NCBI RefSeq assembly: GCF_031846185.1
Contig: NZ_JAVRIF010000011.1
Coordinates: 61,193-125,192 of the forward strand
Direction of reading: 5' to 3'
Origin: Thalassotalea_H castellviae
Lineage (GTDB): Bacteria; Pseudomonadota; Gammaproteobacteria; Enterobacterales; Alteromonadaceae
Length of the DNA: 64,000 nt
Made by a program: the position numbers and the translations under genes. This document shows, in pieces, positions 16,741 through 26,073 of this stretch. Each line of letters starts with the position of its first letter. The stretch's first letter is position 1. The notes beneath the pieces are model-generated. The model had not been told where the DNA came from, searched no databases, and was given only the letters and a program-made list of their open reading frames with translations.

Positions 16741-18552
16741 ATGATAACACTTAAAAATATATCTTTAGCAGGTTTATTACTTGTGTCTCTCACTGCTTGT
16801 GATGGTGATGATGGCAAAGACGGTGCAACTGGTTCAACAGGTTTAACCGGCGAACAGGGAACGCAAGGCGAACAAGGGGTTGCTGGCGAAGACGGTAAAA
16901 ACGCCACGAACTCTTTAACGACGTCACTTGTGGCTCGTGCCGTATTAAATGTTGAGTCACCTGAAGGTGCCGCTGAAATAGTACAATATCAACAATCAAC
17001 TGGTTGGATTTACGCCATTAATAGTTCAGGGGAGAAAGCCACGGTTGATGTCTTAGACTTAAACAATATTGACCCTGCGGCTTTGACCAAAGACAGTGAA
17101 GGTGTCGTCACTAACACAAATATGACGTCAGTCATGCAATTAGATTTATCAGTTAACACTGCGGGTGATGCTAATAGTGTCGCTATCTCAAATACCCTAA
17201 ATATGATGGCTGTTGCGATGGCGGCTGAAGAAACAGGCGATTTAGGCTTTATCGCCTTTTATGATATTTCTGGTGCAACACCAAGCTTTATCAAAAATGT
17301 ACAAGTGGGTCATCTACCCGATATGGTAACATTTTCAAAAGATGGTACTAAAGTAGTTGTTGCCAATGAAGGTGAGCCAAGTGGCGATTATACGATAGAT
17401 CCTGAAGGTAGCATCTCTATAATCGATATCAACGATGGTGTTATTTCAGATACTGCAATAAACCTTGATTTTACTGCATTTAATGATAAAAAAGCGGAAC
17501 TTATTTCACAAGGTGTTATGTTCGCTAATCCCTCAGGTAGAACAATCAGTGGCCAATTAATTAATACTACCGTTGCGATGGATCTTGAGCCTGAATACGT
17601 GGCTATTTCATCAGACAGCCAAACAGCATTTGTTTCAATTCAAGAAAATAACGCAATCGCAATTGTTAATTTAGCCACCAATACATTAGAAGAAGTAAAA
17701 GGCTTAGGGTTTAAGGACTGGTCTAATTATCAAATAGATGCATCAGATAAAGATGGTGGTATCAATTTCAAAACCTATCAAAATTTATATGGCATGTATC
17801 AACCAGACACTATTGCAACGTTCACATGGCAAGATGCGAATTTTATTATCAGTGCTAATGAAGGAGATGGCCGAGAATATTTCTTTGACGCAAGCTCTGA
17901 AGCTGATTGTACTGCAAAAGGCGGCCTTGATTATGATGAAGATGACGGTTGTCTTGCCTATATCGATGAAAGCCGCGTTGAAGATTTACCTTTAGATCCT
18001 ATTGCTTTTTCACAGGTAAATAATGACGACGATGATATTGGTAGACTAAAAGTCTCCATGGTCAAAGGGGATATCGATGGCGATGGTGATTATGACCAAC
18101 TATACACGTACGGTGCGCGCTCGTTTTCAATTTGGGATCAAAATGGCAATATCGTTTTTGATTCAGGTGATGACGTTGGCAAAATAACCGCGGCCATTCA
18201 CGGACAAGCTTTTAATAACGACGAAGATACTAACGAAGGTGATACTCGTTCTGATGCAAAAGGTGCTGAGCCTGAAGCGCTTACCATTGGAAAAATTGGT
18301 GAAAATACCTATGCGTTTATTGGTTTAGAAAGAATGTCAGGGATCATGATTTACGACATTACTAACCCATTTAACGTAAGCTTTGTTGATTATTTTATCA
18401 ACCGAGGAACGACTGAAGAAGCAGAAATTACTGGCGATTTAGCCCCAGAAGGCATGTCTTTTATTCCTGCCACGGCGACATCAAATGCTATGTTAATTGT
18501 TGGTAATGAAATCTCAGGCTCAGTAAGTGTGTGGGAAATAAGCCAACCATAA
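16741..18552 (+). CDS. Lipoprotein with collagen-like repeat and choice-of-anchor I domain
   Basis: The signal peptide ends in the lipobox LTAC with Cys 20. Directly after it come 11 Gly-X-Y triplets (G22 to G52), a collagen-like stalk. The remaining 540 residues resemble the choice-of-anchor I domain, a beta-propeller-like family of secreted or surface proteins: IYAINSSGEKATVDVLDLN, VGHLPDMVTFSKDGTKVVVANEGEP, ANEGDGREYF and APEGMSFIP are repeated blade-type motifs. A GDIDGDGDYDQ segment looks like a calcium loop. The biochemical activity is unknown. The Pho box upstream suggests expression at low phosphate. A strong terminator follows. Confidence 0.82.
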   Translation: MITLKNISLAGLLLVSLTACDGDDGKDGATGSTGLTGEQGTQGEQGVAGEDGKNATNSLTTSLVARAVLNVESPEGAAEIVQYQQSTGWIYAINSSGEKATVDVLDLNNIDPAALTKDSEGVVTNTNMTSVMQLDLSVNTAGDANSVAISNTLNMMAVAMAAEETGDLGFIAFYDISGATPSFIKNVQVGHLPDMVTFSKDGTKVVVANEGEPSGDYTIDPEGSISIIDINDGVISDTAINLDFTAFNDKKAELISQGVMFANPSGRTISGQLINTTVAMDLEPEYVAISSDSQTAFVSIQENNAIAIVNLATNTLEEVKGLGFKDWSNYQIDASDKDGGINFKTYQNLYGMYQPDTIATFTWQDANFIISANEGDGREYFFDASSEADCTAKGGLDYDEDDGCLAYIDESRVEDLPLDPIAFSQVNNDDDDIGRLKVSMVKGDIDGDGDYDQLYTYGARSFSIWDQNGNIVFDSGDDVGKITAAIHGQAFNNDEDTNEGDTRSDAKGAEPEALTIGKIGENTYAFIGLERMSGIMIYDITNPFNVSFVDYFINRGTTEEAEITGDLAPEGMSFIPATATSNAMLIVGNEISGSVSVWEISQP

Positions 18553-18580
18553 GCGCGTTAAACAATCAAAATCAACAGTC

Positions 18581-18611
18581 AAGGCTTCATTTATTGAAGC
18601 CTTTTTATTTT
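18581..18611 (+). terminator. Intrinsic terminator
   Basis: AAGGCTTCA/TGAAGCCTT stem with a short TTTAT loop, followed by TTTTATTTT. It ends the choice-of-anchor I gene, which is therefore monocistronic. Confidence 0.9.
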
Positions 18612-18680
18612 CCTACCTATTAAATTAGCTAACCTTTTGATTTTTACTATAATCAAGCAAACCCCCTCTAAGGTTAAACC

Positions 18681-19160
18681 ATGAAAAATAGTAATATTGT
18701 TGAGTTTAGATTTCTTGCGGAGCCAACCGATGTAAATTTTGGTGGAAAAGTGCACGGTGGTATGGTGATGAAATGGATTGATCAAGCATCATATGCTTGC
18801 GCAGCTCAATGGAGTAAACGCTATTGTGTGACTATTTCTGCAAATGGTATTCGGTTTATTCGCCCTATTTTAGTTGGTCAAATGATCACTGTGACTGCAC
18901 GTATCGTACATACGGGTAAAACAAGCATGCACATATATGTAGTGGTTCGGGCTGGCTACCCAAAAGAAGACAACATTATTATTACCAATCGTTGTTTTAT
19001 CACCTTTTTAGCAACAGACGAAACGGGTTACCCCGTAAAAGTAGATCCCTATATTCCAGAAACTGAGGAAGATAAGTTATTAGAAGAAGCTGCTATCGAA
19101 GCAAAACATTTTGCTAAAACGTTAGATAGCGATTTTGAAGAAAAACTTGGTTGGAAGTAA
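18681..19160 (+). CDS. Acyl-CoA thioesterase, hotdog fold (YciA/BACH type)
   Basis: The enzyme should hydrolyse acyl-CoA thioesters in the cytoplasm. The hotdog signature is clear: NFGGKVHGGMVMKWIDQASYACAAQWSKRYCVTISANGIRF, with the conserved N-x-x-G-x-x-hGG and central D of the YciA/acyl-CoA thioesterase group. The second half (ITVTARIVHTGKTSMHIYVVVRAG) completes the fold. At 159 residues it is a little longer than YciA because of an acidic C-terminal helix. Substrate range cannot be read from the sequence. Confidence 0.9.
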   Translation: MKNSNIVEFRFLAEPTDVNFGGKVHGGMVMKWIDQASYACAAQWSKRYCVTISANGIRFIRPILVGQMITVTARIVHTGKTSMHIYVVVRAGYPKEDNIIITNRCFITFLATDETGYPVKVDPYIPETEEDKLLEEAAIEAKHFAKTLDSDFEEKLGWK

Positions 19161-19347
19161 CCGCAGATATTATTTCACCCTTGTAAAATCCAGTTTAAAA
19201 CGACCTAGTATTCTTGCTCGATAGTACAAAAATAACTACCTGATTATTAAGCGTTTAAAAATTTGCTTCTTTTGATAAATCTGCTTACTTGGCAGGCCCT
19301 GAAAAAATTGCTATCTATATTATCCCTTTAACGGCAGGAGATAACAC

Positions 19348-19761
19348 ATGCAATTTGCAGAACATGGCAATTACACTATTCAACCCCAAGAAAACATTTT
19401 AGTCGTAGATGCCCATGGCCCCTTCAATGAACTGACTGCCGATCTTTACATTCAAGACATGTACGATGCATGTGAAAAATTTTCAGGAAAAACATGGGGA
19501 TTATTAGTGACTTTTTATGGAAATAGCGTGTTCTCACCAGAAGCAGAACAAGCCTTAATTGAAGTCACAAAATATCGAATGAAAAAAGGCATGATCGCCA
19601 ATGCTACCGTGATTTTAGAAAGTAGCTCTGCCGATCTGCAACAAATGCAATTACGTCGAATATACCAAGGGTGCAATCTCACTTTTCATGTCTTTAGTGA
19701 TATTTATAGTGCCCGTAATTGGTTAGAAAGCTTTGTTGTCGAACAATCAAATGCCATGTAA
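19348..19761 (+). CDS. STAS/SpoIIAA-like small protein, copy A
   Basis: I do not recognise a named family with certainty. The 137 residues show a STAS/SpoIIAA-like order: an antiparallel start (YTIQPQENILVVDAHGPF), a helix with Tyr/Asp, a central strand ending in WGLLVTFYG, and a long helix followed by a final strand and the segment SARNWLESF. It aligns along its length with the 125-residue protein at 21384-21761 (YTV..NNIVVA..G.WN; W.L..D.RGW), so the two look like diverged paralogues on either side of pepB. GGCAGGAG gives a strong ribosome site. Function unknown. Confidence 0.65.
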   Translation: MQFAEHGNYTIQPQENILVVDAHGPFNELTADLYIQDMYDACEKFSGKTWGLLVTFYGNSVFSPEAEQALIEVTKYRMKKGMIANATVILESSSADLQQMQLRRIYQGCNLTFHVFSDIYSARNWLESFVVEQSNAM

Positions 19762-19788
19762 AAACAAGGTTGAAGATGATAAATAAAC

Positions 19789-19818
19789 AAAAAAGAGCGC
19801 GATTTGCGCTCTTTTTTG
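19789..19818. terminator. Bidirectional terminator between STAS-like gene and pepB
   Basis: AAAAAAGAGCGC and GCGCTCTTTTTT form a perfect 12-bp stem with a 5-nt loop (GATTT), usable from both converging genes. Confidence 0.92.
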
Positions 19819-19835
19819 TTAATAATGAGTATCGC

Positions 19836-21140
19836 TTATTTAGATGGCTCACTCGTTAGTAAGTTCGCTATTGTCGCAATACCTAACCCTGTGGCTCCTG
19901 CTGCCCATAGCCTATTACTGTTACCGTTATAAGCCGCTGATAAATCAAAGTGTAGCCACCCCTTCCCTTCATTGGGGACAAAACGCGATAAAAAACCTGC
20001 GGCATTACTTGCCCCTCCTGGGCCACCGCCTGGAATAGGTCGACTATTTGCCGTATCAGCAAATTCTGACGGACATTTTTCTTGATGCCAAATCTCTAAA
20101 GGTAGTTGCCATAAAGGTTCGTTTACCGCTTTTGCAGTAAGCTTAGCTTGATCAGCTAACTTTTGATCGAGTGAAAACAAGGCTGAATAATCGCCTCCTG
20201 TTGCCATGACTGATGCACCGGTCAAGGTTGCTGCATCAATGATCATTGCAGGCTCACTTTCTGCCGCTAATAATAGTCCATCGGCTAAAACAATACGGCC
20301 TTCGGCGTCCGTATTAGCGACTTCACAAGTCACCCCATTTTTATAGGTTAAAATATCACTCAGCTTATAGGCATGACTGGAGATCATATTTTCCGCACAA
20401 CATAAAATTAGCTTAACGCGTTGATTCAGTCCTTGACGAATCGCTAGAGCCAATGCTCCAGCAACAACCGCCGCACCACCCATATCTGCTTTCATATTAA
20501 ACATGCCTGCATTCGATTTGATGCTGTAACCACCGCTATCAAAGGTAATGCCTTTGCCGACCAAACAAGTTGAAACAGGTGTCTTCTCAGCTTTGCTCGG
20601 ATTAAAATCTAATTCAAGCAAACAAGGCGGATGAATACTCCCTTTACCTACGTTATAAATGCCAACCCAACCCTCTTTTTCTAATGCTTCTCCTGCTATC
20701 ACCTTAGCGGTAACCTTATCAGGAGCTTGTGCCGTGATATAATCAATAGCCGATTTCGCCAAGCTTTCAGGAGGTAATTGCGTTGGCGTTTGGTTAGTTA
20801 AATCTCGTGCCCATCCAAAAACAGCCAATTTGTTATTTAAAGAATCAACACATGATTTTTCACCGGTAAACTCAACCGATGTTAATTTTTCAGCACAGGT
20901 AAAGCCTAAAGCAAATGCCCATTGCGTATCTTCACTCCATAACTCACCAACCAAGGTAGCAGTGTCTACGCCCATTTTTTCGATACTACGCGCAGCTTTT
21001 TGAATGTTTTGTAAAGGAAATTTATCGGATACGGGAAGATAAATATAAACTTTACCTTCGTGAATTTGAACTAACTTTTCACGCTGCCAATCGGCAAGTA
21101 TCGGTTGATTAATTAGTGATATCTGACACGTTGAATTCAT
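19836..21140 (-). CDS. pepB: Peptidase B (M17 leucyl aminopeptidase family)
   Basis: PepB is a dimanganese/zinc aminopeptidase that removes N-terminal residues from peptides. The metal and active-site signature is intact: CLVGKGITFDSGGYSIK, MKADMGGAA, and NTDAEGRIVLADGLL. The N-terminal half (KAARSIEKMGVDTATLVGELWSEDTQWAFALGF) follows E. coli PepB rather than PepA, and the length of 434 matches PepB. The ATG at 21140 is preferred; it has GAGAG about 10 bp upstream. A TTG six codons earlier is less likely. Confidence 0.93.
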   Translation of the reverse strand: MNSTCQISLINQPILADWQREKLVQIHEGKVYIYLPVSDKFPLQNIQKAARSIEKMGVDTATLVGELWSEDTQWAFALGFTCAEKLTSVEFTGEKSCVDSLNNKLAVFGWARDLTNQTPTQLPPESLAKSAIDYITAQAPDKVTAKVIAGEALEKEGWVGIYNVGKGSIHPPCLLELDFNPSKAEKTPVSTCLVGKGITFDSGGYSIKSNAGMFNMKADMGGAAVVAGALALAIRQGLNQRVKLILCCAENMISSHAYKLSDILTYKNGVTCEVANTDAEGRIVLADGLLLAAESEPAMIIDAATLTGASVMATGGDYSALFSLDQKLADQAKLTAKAVNEPLWQLPLEIWHQEKCPSEFADTANSRPIPGGGPGGASNAAGFLSRFVPNEGKGWLHFDLSAAYNGNSNRLWAAGATGLGIATIANLLTSEPSK

Positions 21141-21383
21141 AACTATAATTTCTCTCAATTAGGCTTTAGCTAATTCTACACTACTGAGAATTTTTTTAAT
21201 CAAACAATTCAAGTTGCAAATAATAAAGGATAAAAAACGCAATATCGGTGGGTCATTAGATTTAGCCTAAGATGGCCAAACTTTTCAATTGACGCTGCTC
21301 AATAAACTAAAAGCGATAAGTAACACTTTTGAGAGGAAGCGAACCTTGAAGGCGGTATAGTAATTAGTTCAGTTTGAATTTCT

Positions 21384-21761
21384 TTAAAGGTAAAACTCGT
21401 TCTCAATGAGCAATTTTTCTGCGTCTTCTCTGTGGTTAAATTTATGTAAAGGAACACCTGCATTATCAATATGATGCTGTATGTGTTTTCCTTGGTCTAT
21501 ATCATCTACTAGCCAACATTCTATTTGCTGGTTTTTTCTCGCTAACTGGATTATTCGATTGTGTTTGAAATTAATCACTTCCTCAGAAACTCGCCAACCG
21601 CGAAGATCAGCAAATAATGCCCATCGATCATTTCTTACCCGAGAGATAGTTTCATCGAGTAGTGTTAAATAACCAATGTCAGCGTGTATATTCCAGTCGC
21701 CTGAAATTTTCGCCACAACGATATTATTTTTTAGCTCTACTGTGTATGTTGGTTGAGTCAT
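21384..21761 (-). CDS. STAS/SpoIIAA-like small protein, copy B
   Basis: This 125-residue protein shares its pattern with the copy at 19348-19761: YTVELKNNIVVAKISGDWN, a helix, then RWALFADLRGW, a long helix rich in charged residues, a strand (IECWLVDD) and a C-terminal helix. No membrane segment or signal peptide is visible, so it should be cytoplasmic. Related domains elsewhere act as regulatory binding modules, but no partner kinase or phosphatase gene lies nearby. It stands alone, with a 220-bp gap before pepB. Confidence 0.65.
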   Translation of the reverse strand: MTQPTYTVELKNNIVVAKISGDWNIHADIGYLTLLDETISRVRNDRWALFADLRGWRVSEEVINFKHNRIIQLARKNQQIECWLVDDIDQGKHIQHHIDNAGVPLHKFNHREDAEKLLIENEFYL

Positions 21762-22073
21762 ATAAAGGTATCAATTTAAGACTGTGTCGAATGCCAAAAT
21801 GTTATTCCAACAGCCTGTTTAACTTACTTTCAGTTTATTTCAAAAAGATGTAAATTTTGTATAAAGTACCTTTTGCTCACTCTTAATACAAGATCATAAA
21901 GCATTTACTAAAATATAAAAATAAAACTTCTGCAGATGGCTAAGAGGCATGAGTTCAAAGCTGACTTTGAACTCAATTTAATGGCGTTTAGACGATTTAA
22001 TTGACCGAGTATGGTGTCATTAATAACGTTAAAATGAGCCTAAAACGCTACTTTCCTTCAATGAAAATCCAAT
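21762..22073. other. Intergenic region with one hairpin
   Basis: 312 bases separate the STAS-like gene from the amidohydrolase. The only structure is the 10-bp hairpin listed separately at 21951-21974. No short coding frame with a ribosome site, RNA gene or repeat is convincing. Confidence 0.5.
21951..21974 (-). repeat. Perfect 10-bp hairpin, possible 3' end of the amidohydrolase mRNA
   Basis: GAGTTCAAAG, loop CTGA, CTTTGAACTC. It lies about 100 bp after the stop of the amidohydrolase gene on the minus strand. No U-tract follows on either strand, so it may be an mRNA-stability or binding structure rather than a terminator. Confidence 0.45.
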
Positions 22074-23393
22074 TTATTGTTTATAAACTACGCCTTGTTT
22101 CATCACGAATGTCACACTCTTCATCGCGCTAATATTCTCAAGAGGATTGCTCTGAACGGCGATAATATCGGCTCGCTTTCCTGACGCAAGCTCACCTCTG
22201 TCCTCCACACCTAATAGATCAGCAGCAAAAATTGTTGCCATACGCAGTGCATCTGCCGCTGTAATACCATGACGTATTAAAGACTCGAACTCGAGTGCAG
22301 TATTTACATGCGGAAAAACGCCATTATCTGAACCAAAAGCCATCTTAACCCCGCCTTTATAGGCAAGTGTTAAGCTATTTACTACTAGAGGTTTGAGATA
22401 GTTACTTTTGGCTACTGTTGCCGCAGGGGTTTCAGGAGGTAACTCAAATTCATTTAGATAAGTTTGAGGGACCAAATATGTGCCTCGCTCTTTCATAAGT
22501 TTGATTGATTTTTCAGTCAAAATAGAGCCATGCTCGATTGAATCGACGCCAGCGATAACGGCTGCATTTATACCTTTGGTTCCATGTGCGTGAGCGGCGA
22601 CTTTCAACCCTAATTTATGTGCCTCTCGAACGATGACTTTCAATTCATCCAAGGTATATTGCTGTGCACCAATCTCGGCATTTTGTGAAAATGAAAAAAC
22701 TCCGCCAGTGGCACAAACCTTTATTACTTTGACGCCATATTTAGCTTGATATCGAACAGCTTTCATGACTTCAACAACGCCATCTGCTATCCCAGATTTT
22801 GGCCCTAATTCGGCAATGCCTGGCGCATAACCTGTCCAATCACAATGTCCGCCCGTCATTGAAATAGCGTGTCCAGCCGGCCAAATATCAGGACCGTCGA
22901 CATATCCCGCATTTATCGCTTTCATTAATGCCACATCAGGAAAACCAGGTTGAGCCCCTAAATCACGAATGGTTGTAAAGCCAGCATCAAGCACATCGCG
23001 AGAAAATTTAACGCCCTGTAATGCCCAATCCGCAGCTGTTTGTTTTGCTATTGCGGTAGTCCAGTCATCACCCGTAAAATAATCACTGGTAATATGCGTG
23101 TGCGTATCAATTAGACCGGGCAATAATATTTGACTACTCAAATCTATTATCGCTAGATTTTTAGGGAGAACGTCTGGGTTGATAGATTCTATGTTGCCAT
23201 TTTTAATGATTAATGTTGCGGGAGACACTATTTTGGCATTTCGTACATCTAACATGCCTTTAGCTTTTATAATTAAACTTGAGGGGGAAACTAACTCAGT
23301 AGCATTAGTACTCCATGAAAAGCATGGTAGCAACATTATATAGAGGATAAAAAGAGCGCTGCTTTTTAAATTTTCTTTCGTTAATCCAAACAT
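22074..23393 (-). CDS. Secreted amidohydrolase (metal-dependent, prolidase-like subgroup)
   Basis: Members of this amidohydrolase-superfamily branch cleave Xaa-Pro or other dipeptides or cyclic amides. A signal peptide (hydrophobic 12-30) points to the periplasm. The TIM-barrel metal residues are in place: GLIDTHTHI (HxH), the carboxylated-lysine strand VIKVCATGG, AHAHG, IEHGS and the GSDNG aspartate. The C-terminal composite-barrel strand (GELASGKRADIIAV) is typical. At 439 residues it is full length. The true substrate cannot be told from the sequence. The gene is monocistronic. Confidence 0.85.
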   Translation of the reverse strand: MFGLTKENLKSSALFILYIMLLPCFSWSTNATELVSPSSLIIKAKGMLDVRNAKIVSPATLIIKNGNIESINPDVLPKNLAIIDLSSQILLPGLIDTHTHITSDYFTGDDWTTAIAKQTAADWALQGVKFSRDVLDAGFTTIRDLGAQPGFPDVALMKAINAGYVDGPDIWPAGHAISMTGGHCDWTGYAPGIAELGPKSGIADGVVEVMKAVRYQAKYGVKVIKVCATGGVFSFSQNAEIGAQQYTLDELKVIVREAHKLGLKVAAHAHGTKGINAAVIAGVDSIEHGSILTEKSIKLMKERGTYLVPQTYLNEFELPPETPAATVAKSNYLKPLVVNSLTLAYKGGVKMAFGSDNGVFPHVNTALEFESLIRHGITAADALRMATIFAADLLGVEDRGELASGKRADIIAVQSNPLENISAMKSVTFVMKQGVVYKQ

Positions 23394-23690
23394 GTATCTT
23401 CCCTATTTTTATTTTATTCAGCCACTTAAAGAGACTAGTCTATCTTGAAAACTTTACCTAGTTTTACATATTTAAGCCTAGAGGTTGTTTACGTAAGTGA
23501 CAACTATATAAGCAATTTAACAATTATAAAAAACATCTATAACCGCTTTCTTTGCTTTAGTGATACAGCAGGCTACTGGCTTTGATAAATTTATCGCTAT
23601 TTCAAACTCACCTTGCGAAAAAGAAAGTAATTCGCGATTTAACTTGTCTTAACGTAACATAATAAAAAATCAACTCGCTTACTTTAAATC

Positions 23691-24398
23691 ATGCAAATTC
23701 ATGCTCAAAAAGCCACGTTAATTAAACGTTATAAACGCTTTCTCGCGGATGTAACGCTTGAAGACGGTACAGAGACAACCATTCATGTGGCAAACACAGG
23801 CGCTATGACCGGTTGTGCCACTTCTGGTGATACAATTTATTATAGTGTTTCAGGGAATAAAAAACGTAAATACCCCTTTAGTTGGGAGTTATCTCAAACA
23901 AAGGAACAACATTGGATTTGTGTTAATACCATTCGAGCAAATCAGCTCGTGGAAGAAGCATTAATTAATCAAAAAATTAGCGAACTTAAAAATTTCACGG
24001 ATTTAAAACGTGAAGTAAAATATGGCAATGAGGGTAGTAAAGTTGATTTTCACCTCATTGACGAGCAAGGCAAAGCAACCTTTATTGAAGTCAAAAGCGT
24101 CACCTTGCTCGAAAAACAGCAAGGATACTTCCCTGATGCTAAAACTGAACGAGGCCAAAAACATTTACGTGAATTAATTGAAGTTGTAGAGCAGGGCAAT
24201 CGTGCAGTTTTATTTTTTGCCGTGCTTCATTCAGGTATAAATTCCGTAAAAGCGGCAGCCCATATAGATGAAAAATATGCTCATCTTTTGCAGTTAGCAA
24301 GACAAAAAGGCGTTGAAGTTATCGCTTATCAAGCCCATTTTGACAATAAGCTCGAAGGCATCAATATAACGCTTGAAAACCCTTTAAGCGTGAAATAA
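23691..24398 (+). CDS. sfsA: DNA-binding / sugar fermentation stimulation protein SfsA
   Basis: SfsA is a conserved protein with an N-terminal OB-like DNA-binding region and a C-terminal nuclease-like fold (PDDEXK type); it was named from an E. coli maltose phenotype and its exact role is open. Visible: LIKRYKRFLADVTLEDG, ETTIHVANTGAMTGC, SWELSQTKEQHWICVNTIRANQLVEEAL, and the VDFHLIDEQGKATFIEVKSVTL D...ExK core, then FPDAKTERGQKHLREL. Length 235 is normal. In E. coli it also lies just before dksA. Confidence 0.95.
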   Translation: MQIHAQKATLIKRYKRFLADVTLEDGTETTIHVANTGAMTGCATSGDTIYYSVSGNKKRKYPFSWELSQTKEQHWICVNTIRANQLVEEALINQKISELKNFTDLKREVKYGNEGSKVDFHLIDEQGKATFIEVKSVTLLEKQQGYFPDAKTERGQKHLRELIEVVEQGNRAVLFFAVLHSGINSVKAAAHIDEKYAHLLQLARQKGVEVIAYQAHFDNKLEGINITLENPLSVK

Positions 24399-24585
24399 TC
24401 TCAGTAAAACATTGACGCGGTATAGCAAAACTTGATAAAAAAGTGGGCTTGCGGGTAAGGTAGACATCAACACAGGATAAGCCTATCAGCTAACCCTTTG
24501 ATTTAATTTGATTAATATTTATTTTTAATTTTTTCTTGAATTTTAAACACCGCAACACAATATAGTTCTGATAATTAAGATCTAT

Positions 24586-24591
24586 TATAAT
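24586..24591 (+). promoter_or_regulatory. Possible -10 element of the dksA promoter
   Basis: A perfect TATAAT lies about 70 bp before the dksA ATG. The 17-bp-spaced -35 position reads TAGTTC, which is weak, so an activator or other promoter may be used. The 260-bp gap after sfsA holds no gene. Confidence 0.35.
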
Positions 24592-24657
24592 TGGCACATG
24601 CAATCAAATAATAGAATTTACGCGTTATTTGATGTACGCAGCATTAGGAGAATAAGC

Positions 24658-25101
24658 ATGCCAAACAACAAAAAAGCATTAGGCATATTAGCTTTAGCAG
24701 GTGTAGAACCTTACGTAGAAAAAGCTGGTGAAGAATACATGAACGCTGAGCAATCAGAGCATTTTAAGAAAATTCTTGATGCTTGGCGTGTACAACTTCG
24801 TGAAGAAGTTGACCGTACGGTGACTCATATGCAAGACGAGGCAGCAAATTTCCCAGACCCCGTTGATCGTGCTGCACAAGAAGAAGAGTTCAGCCTTGAA
24901 TTACGTACTCGAGATCGGGAACGTAAACTTATCAAGAAAATTGAAAAAACTTTACAGTTAATCGAAGAAGATGATTTTGGTTTTTGTAAAACTTGCGGTA
25001 TCGAAATCGGTATTCGCCGTTTAGAAGCAAGACCAACAGCAGATTTATGTATTGAATGTAAAACCTTAGCTGAAATTAAAGAACGTCAGTTAGCTGGTTA
25101 A
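24658..25101 (+). CDS. dksA: RNA polymerase-binding transcription factor DksA
   Basis: DksA enters the RNA polymerase secondary channel and, with ppGpp, resets rRNA and amino-acid gene transcription. The coiled-coil with the catalytic DPVDRAAQEEE tip and the four-cysteine zinc finger (CKTCG ... CIECK) are intact and nearly identical to E. coli. The start is placed at the ATG at 24658, which has an AGGAG site and gives 147 residues; an in-frame ATG at 24598 would add 20 residues unlike the family. It heads dksA-gluQ-pcnB-folK-panB-panC. Confidence 0.97.
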   Translation: MPNNKKALGILALAGVEPYVEKAGEEYMNAEQSEHFKKILDAWRVQLREEVDRTVTHMQDEAANFPDPVDRAAQEEEFSLELRTRDRERKLIKKIEKTLQLIEEDDFGFCKTCGIEIGIRRLEARPTADLCIECKTLAEIKERQLAG

Positions 25102-25113
25102 CCATCATTATAG

Positions 25114-26073
25114 ATGACGGCTAGTGACATGATGCGACCACTCGTTCAATACCGTGGTCGCTTTGCTCCTTCCCCTTCTGGTCACCTTCATTTTGGCTCG
25201 TTAATTACCGCCCTTGCGAGTTATTTAGAGGCAAAAAAAAACAATGGTACTTGGCTCGTTAGGATTGAAGATATTGATCCCCCGCGAGAAAAACAAGGCG
25301 CCAGCGCCCATATTTTAAAAACATTAGACGCGTTCGGTTTACACTGGGACGAAGATATTCTTTTTCAAAGCACCCAGACTGATTACTATCAACATATTAT
25401 TGAACAGCTCTTTGCAGAGCACCATTGTTATTATTGTCAATGTACTCGAGCGAAAATCAAAGCCAATGGTGGTATTTATCAAGGACATTGTCGTCACTTA
25501 AATCTAGATAATAATCAAAATGCCATTAGGGTTATTAACCAAGTTCAAATTGATCAATATTCCGATCTCATCCAAGGGCAAGTACAATGTAATAAGGCCC
25601 TGGCAAAAGAAGATTTTATAATCCGAAGAAAAGACGGTTTATTTGCTTATCAACTTGCCGTAGTCGCTGATGATATATACCAAAATATTAGTCACGTAAT
25701 TCGCGGTTGCGACCTACTCGAGCCCACCGCACGTCAATTAAGCTTTTATCAACTTTTGTCTGATAAAGCATTTAGTCATTTGTTTCAGTCAAAACAAGAT
25801 AATAATCACCTGAGTGAAAATATAAAAGCACCTGTATTCGGTCATATTCCGCTGGCCGTTACTGAGCAAGGCTACAAACTGAGCAAGCAAAATAAAGCAC
25901 CCGCGATAGATAATCACAAGCCGCAACCCGCCCTATTTGCCGCGTTACAATTTTTAGGTCAACAACCACCGAATGATTTGAAGCATTTACCTGTAGATGA
26001 AATCATTCAGTGGGCAATTACACATTGGCAGCTTGATTCTGTTCCTAAAAAACAAGAAATCCAATTAAACTAA
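25114..26073 (+). CDS. gluQ: Glutamyl-queuosine tRNA(Asp) synthetase
   Basis: GluQ charges glutamate onto queuosine-34 of tRNA(Asp). It is a short glutamyl-tRNA synthetase copy without the anticodon-binding domain. The class I signatures are FAPSPSGHLHFGSL (HIGH-like) and YKLSKQN (KMSKS-like). A zinc site (YYCQCTRAK...YQGHC) is visible in the middle. Residues RFAPSPS begin at about 16, so an internal ATG (codon 6 or 7) could be the true start. Position directly after dksA is conserved in gammaproteobacteria. Confidence 0.95.
   Translation: MTASDMMRPLVQYRGRFAPSPSGHLHFGSLITALASYLEAKKNNGTWLVRIEDIDPPREKQGASAHILKTLDAFGLHWDEDILFQSTQTDYYQHIIEQLFAEHHCYYCQCTRAKIKANGGIYQGHCRHLNLDNNQNAIRVINQVQIDQYSDLIQGQVQCNKALAKEDFIIRRKDGLFAYQLAVVADDIYQNISHVIRGCDLLEPTARQLSFYQLLSDKAFSHLFQSKQDNNHLSENIKAPVFGHIPLAVTEQGYKLSKQNKAPAIDNHKPQPALFAALQFLGQQPPNDLKHLPVDEIIQWAITHWQLDSVPKKQEIQLN

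Noticed and set aside
16641..16907. Proline- and histidine-rich open frames on the minus strand.
   Set aside because: They are antisense images of the Gly-X-Y collagen-like repeat at the start of the lipoprotein gene; low-complexity and without ribosome sites.
24598..24657. A longer DksA starting at the ATG at 24598.
   Set aside because: The 20 extra residues do not match the family, and the ATG at 24658 has an AGGAG site.
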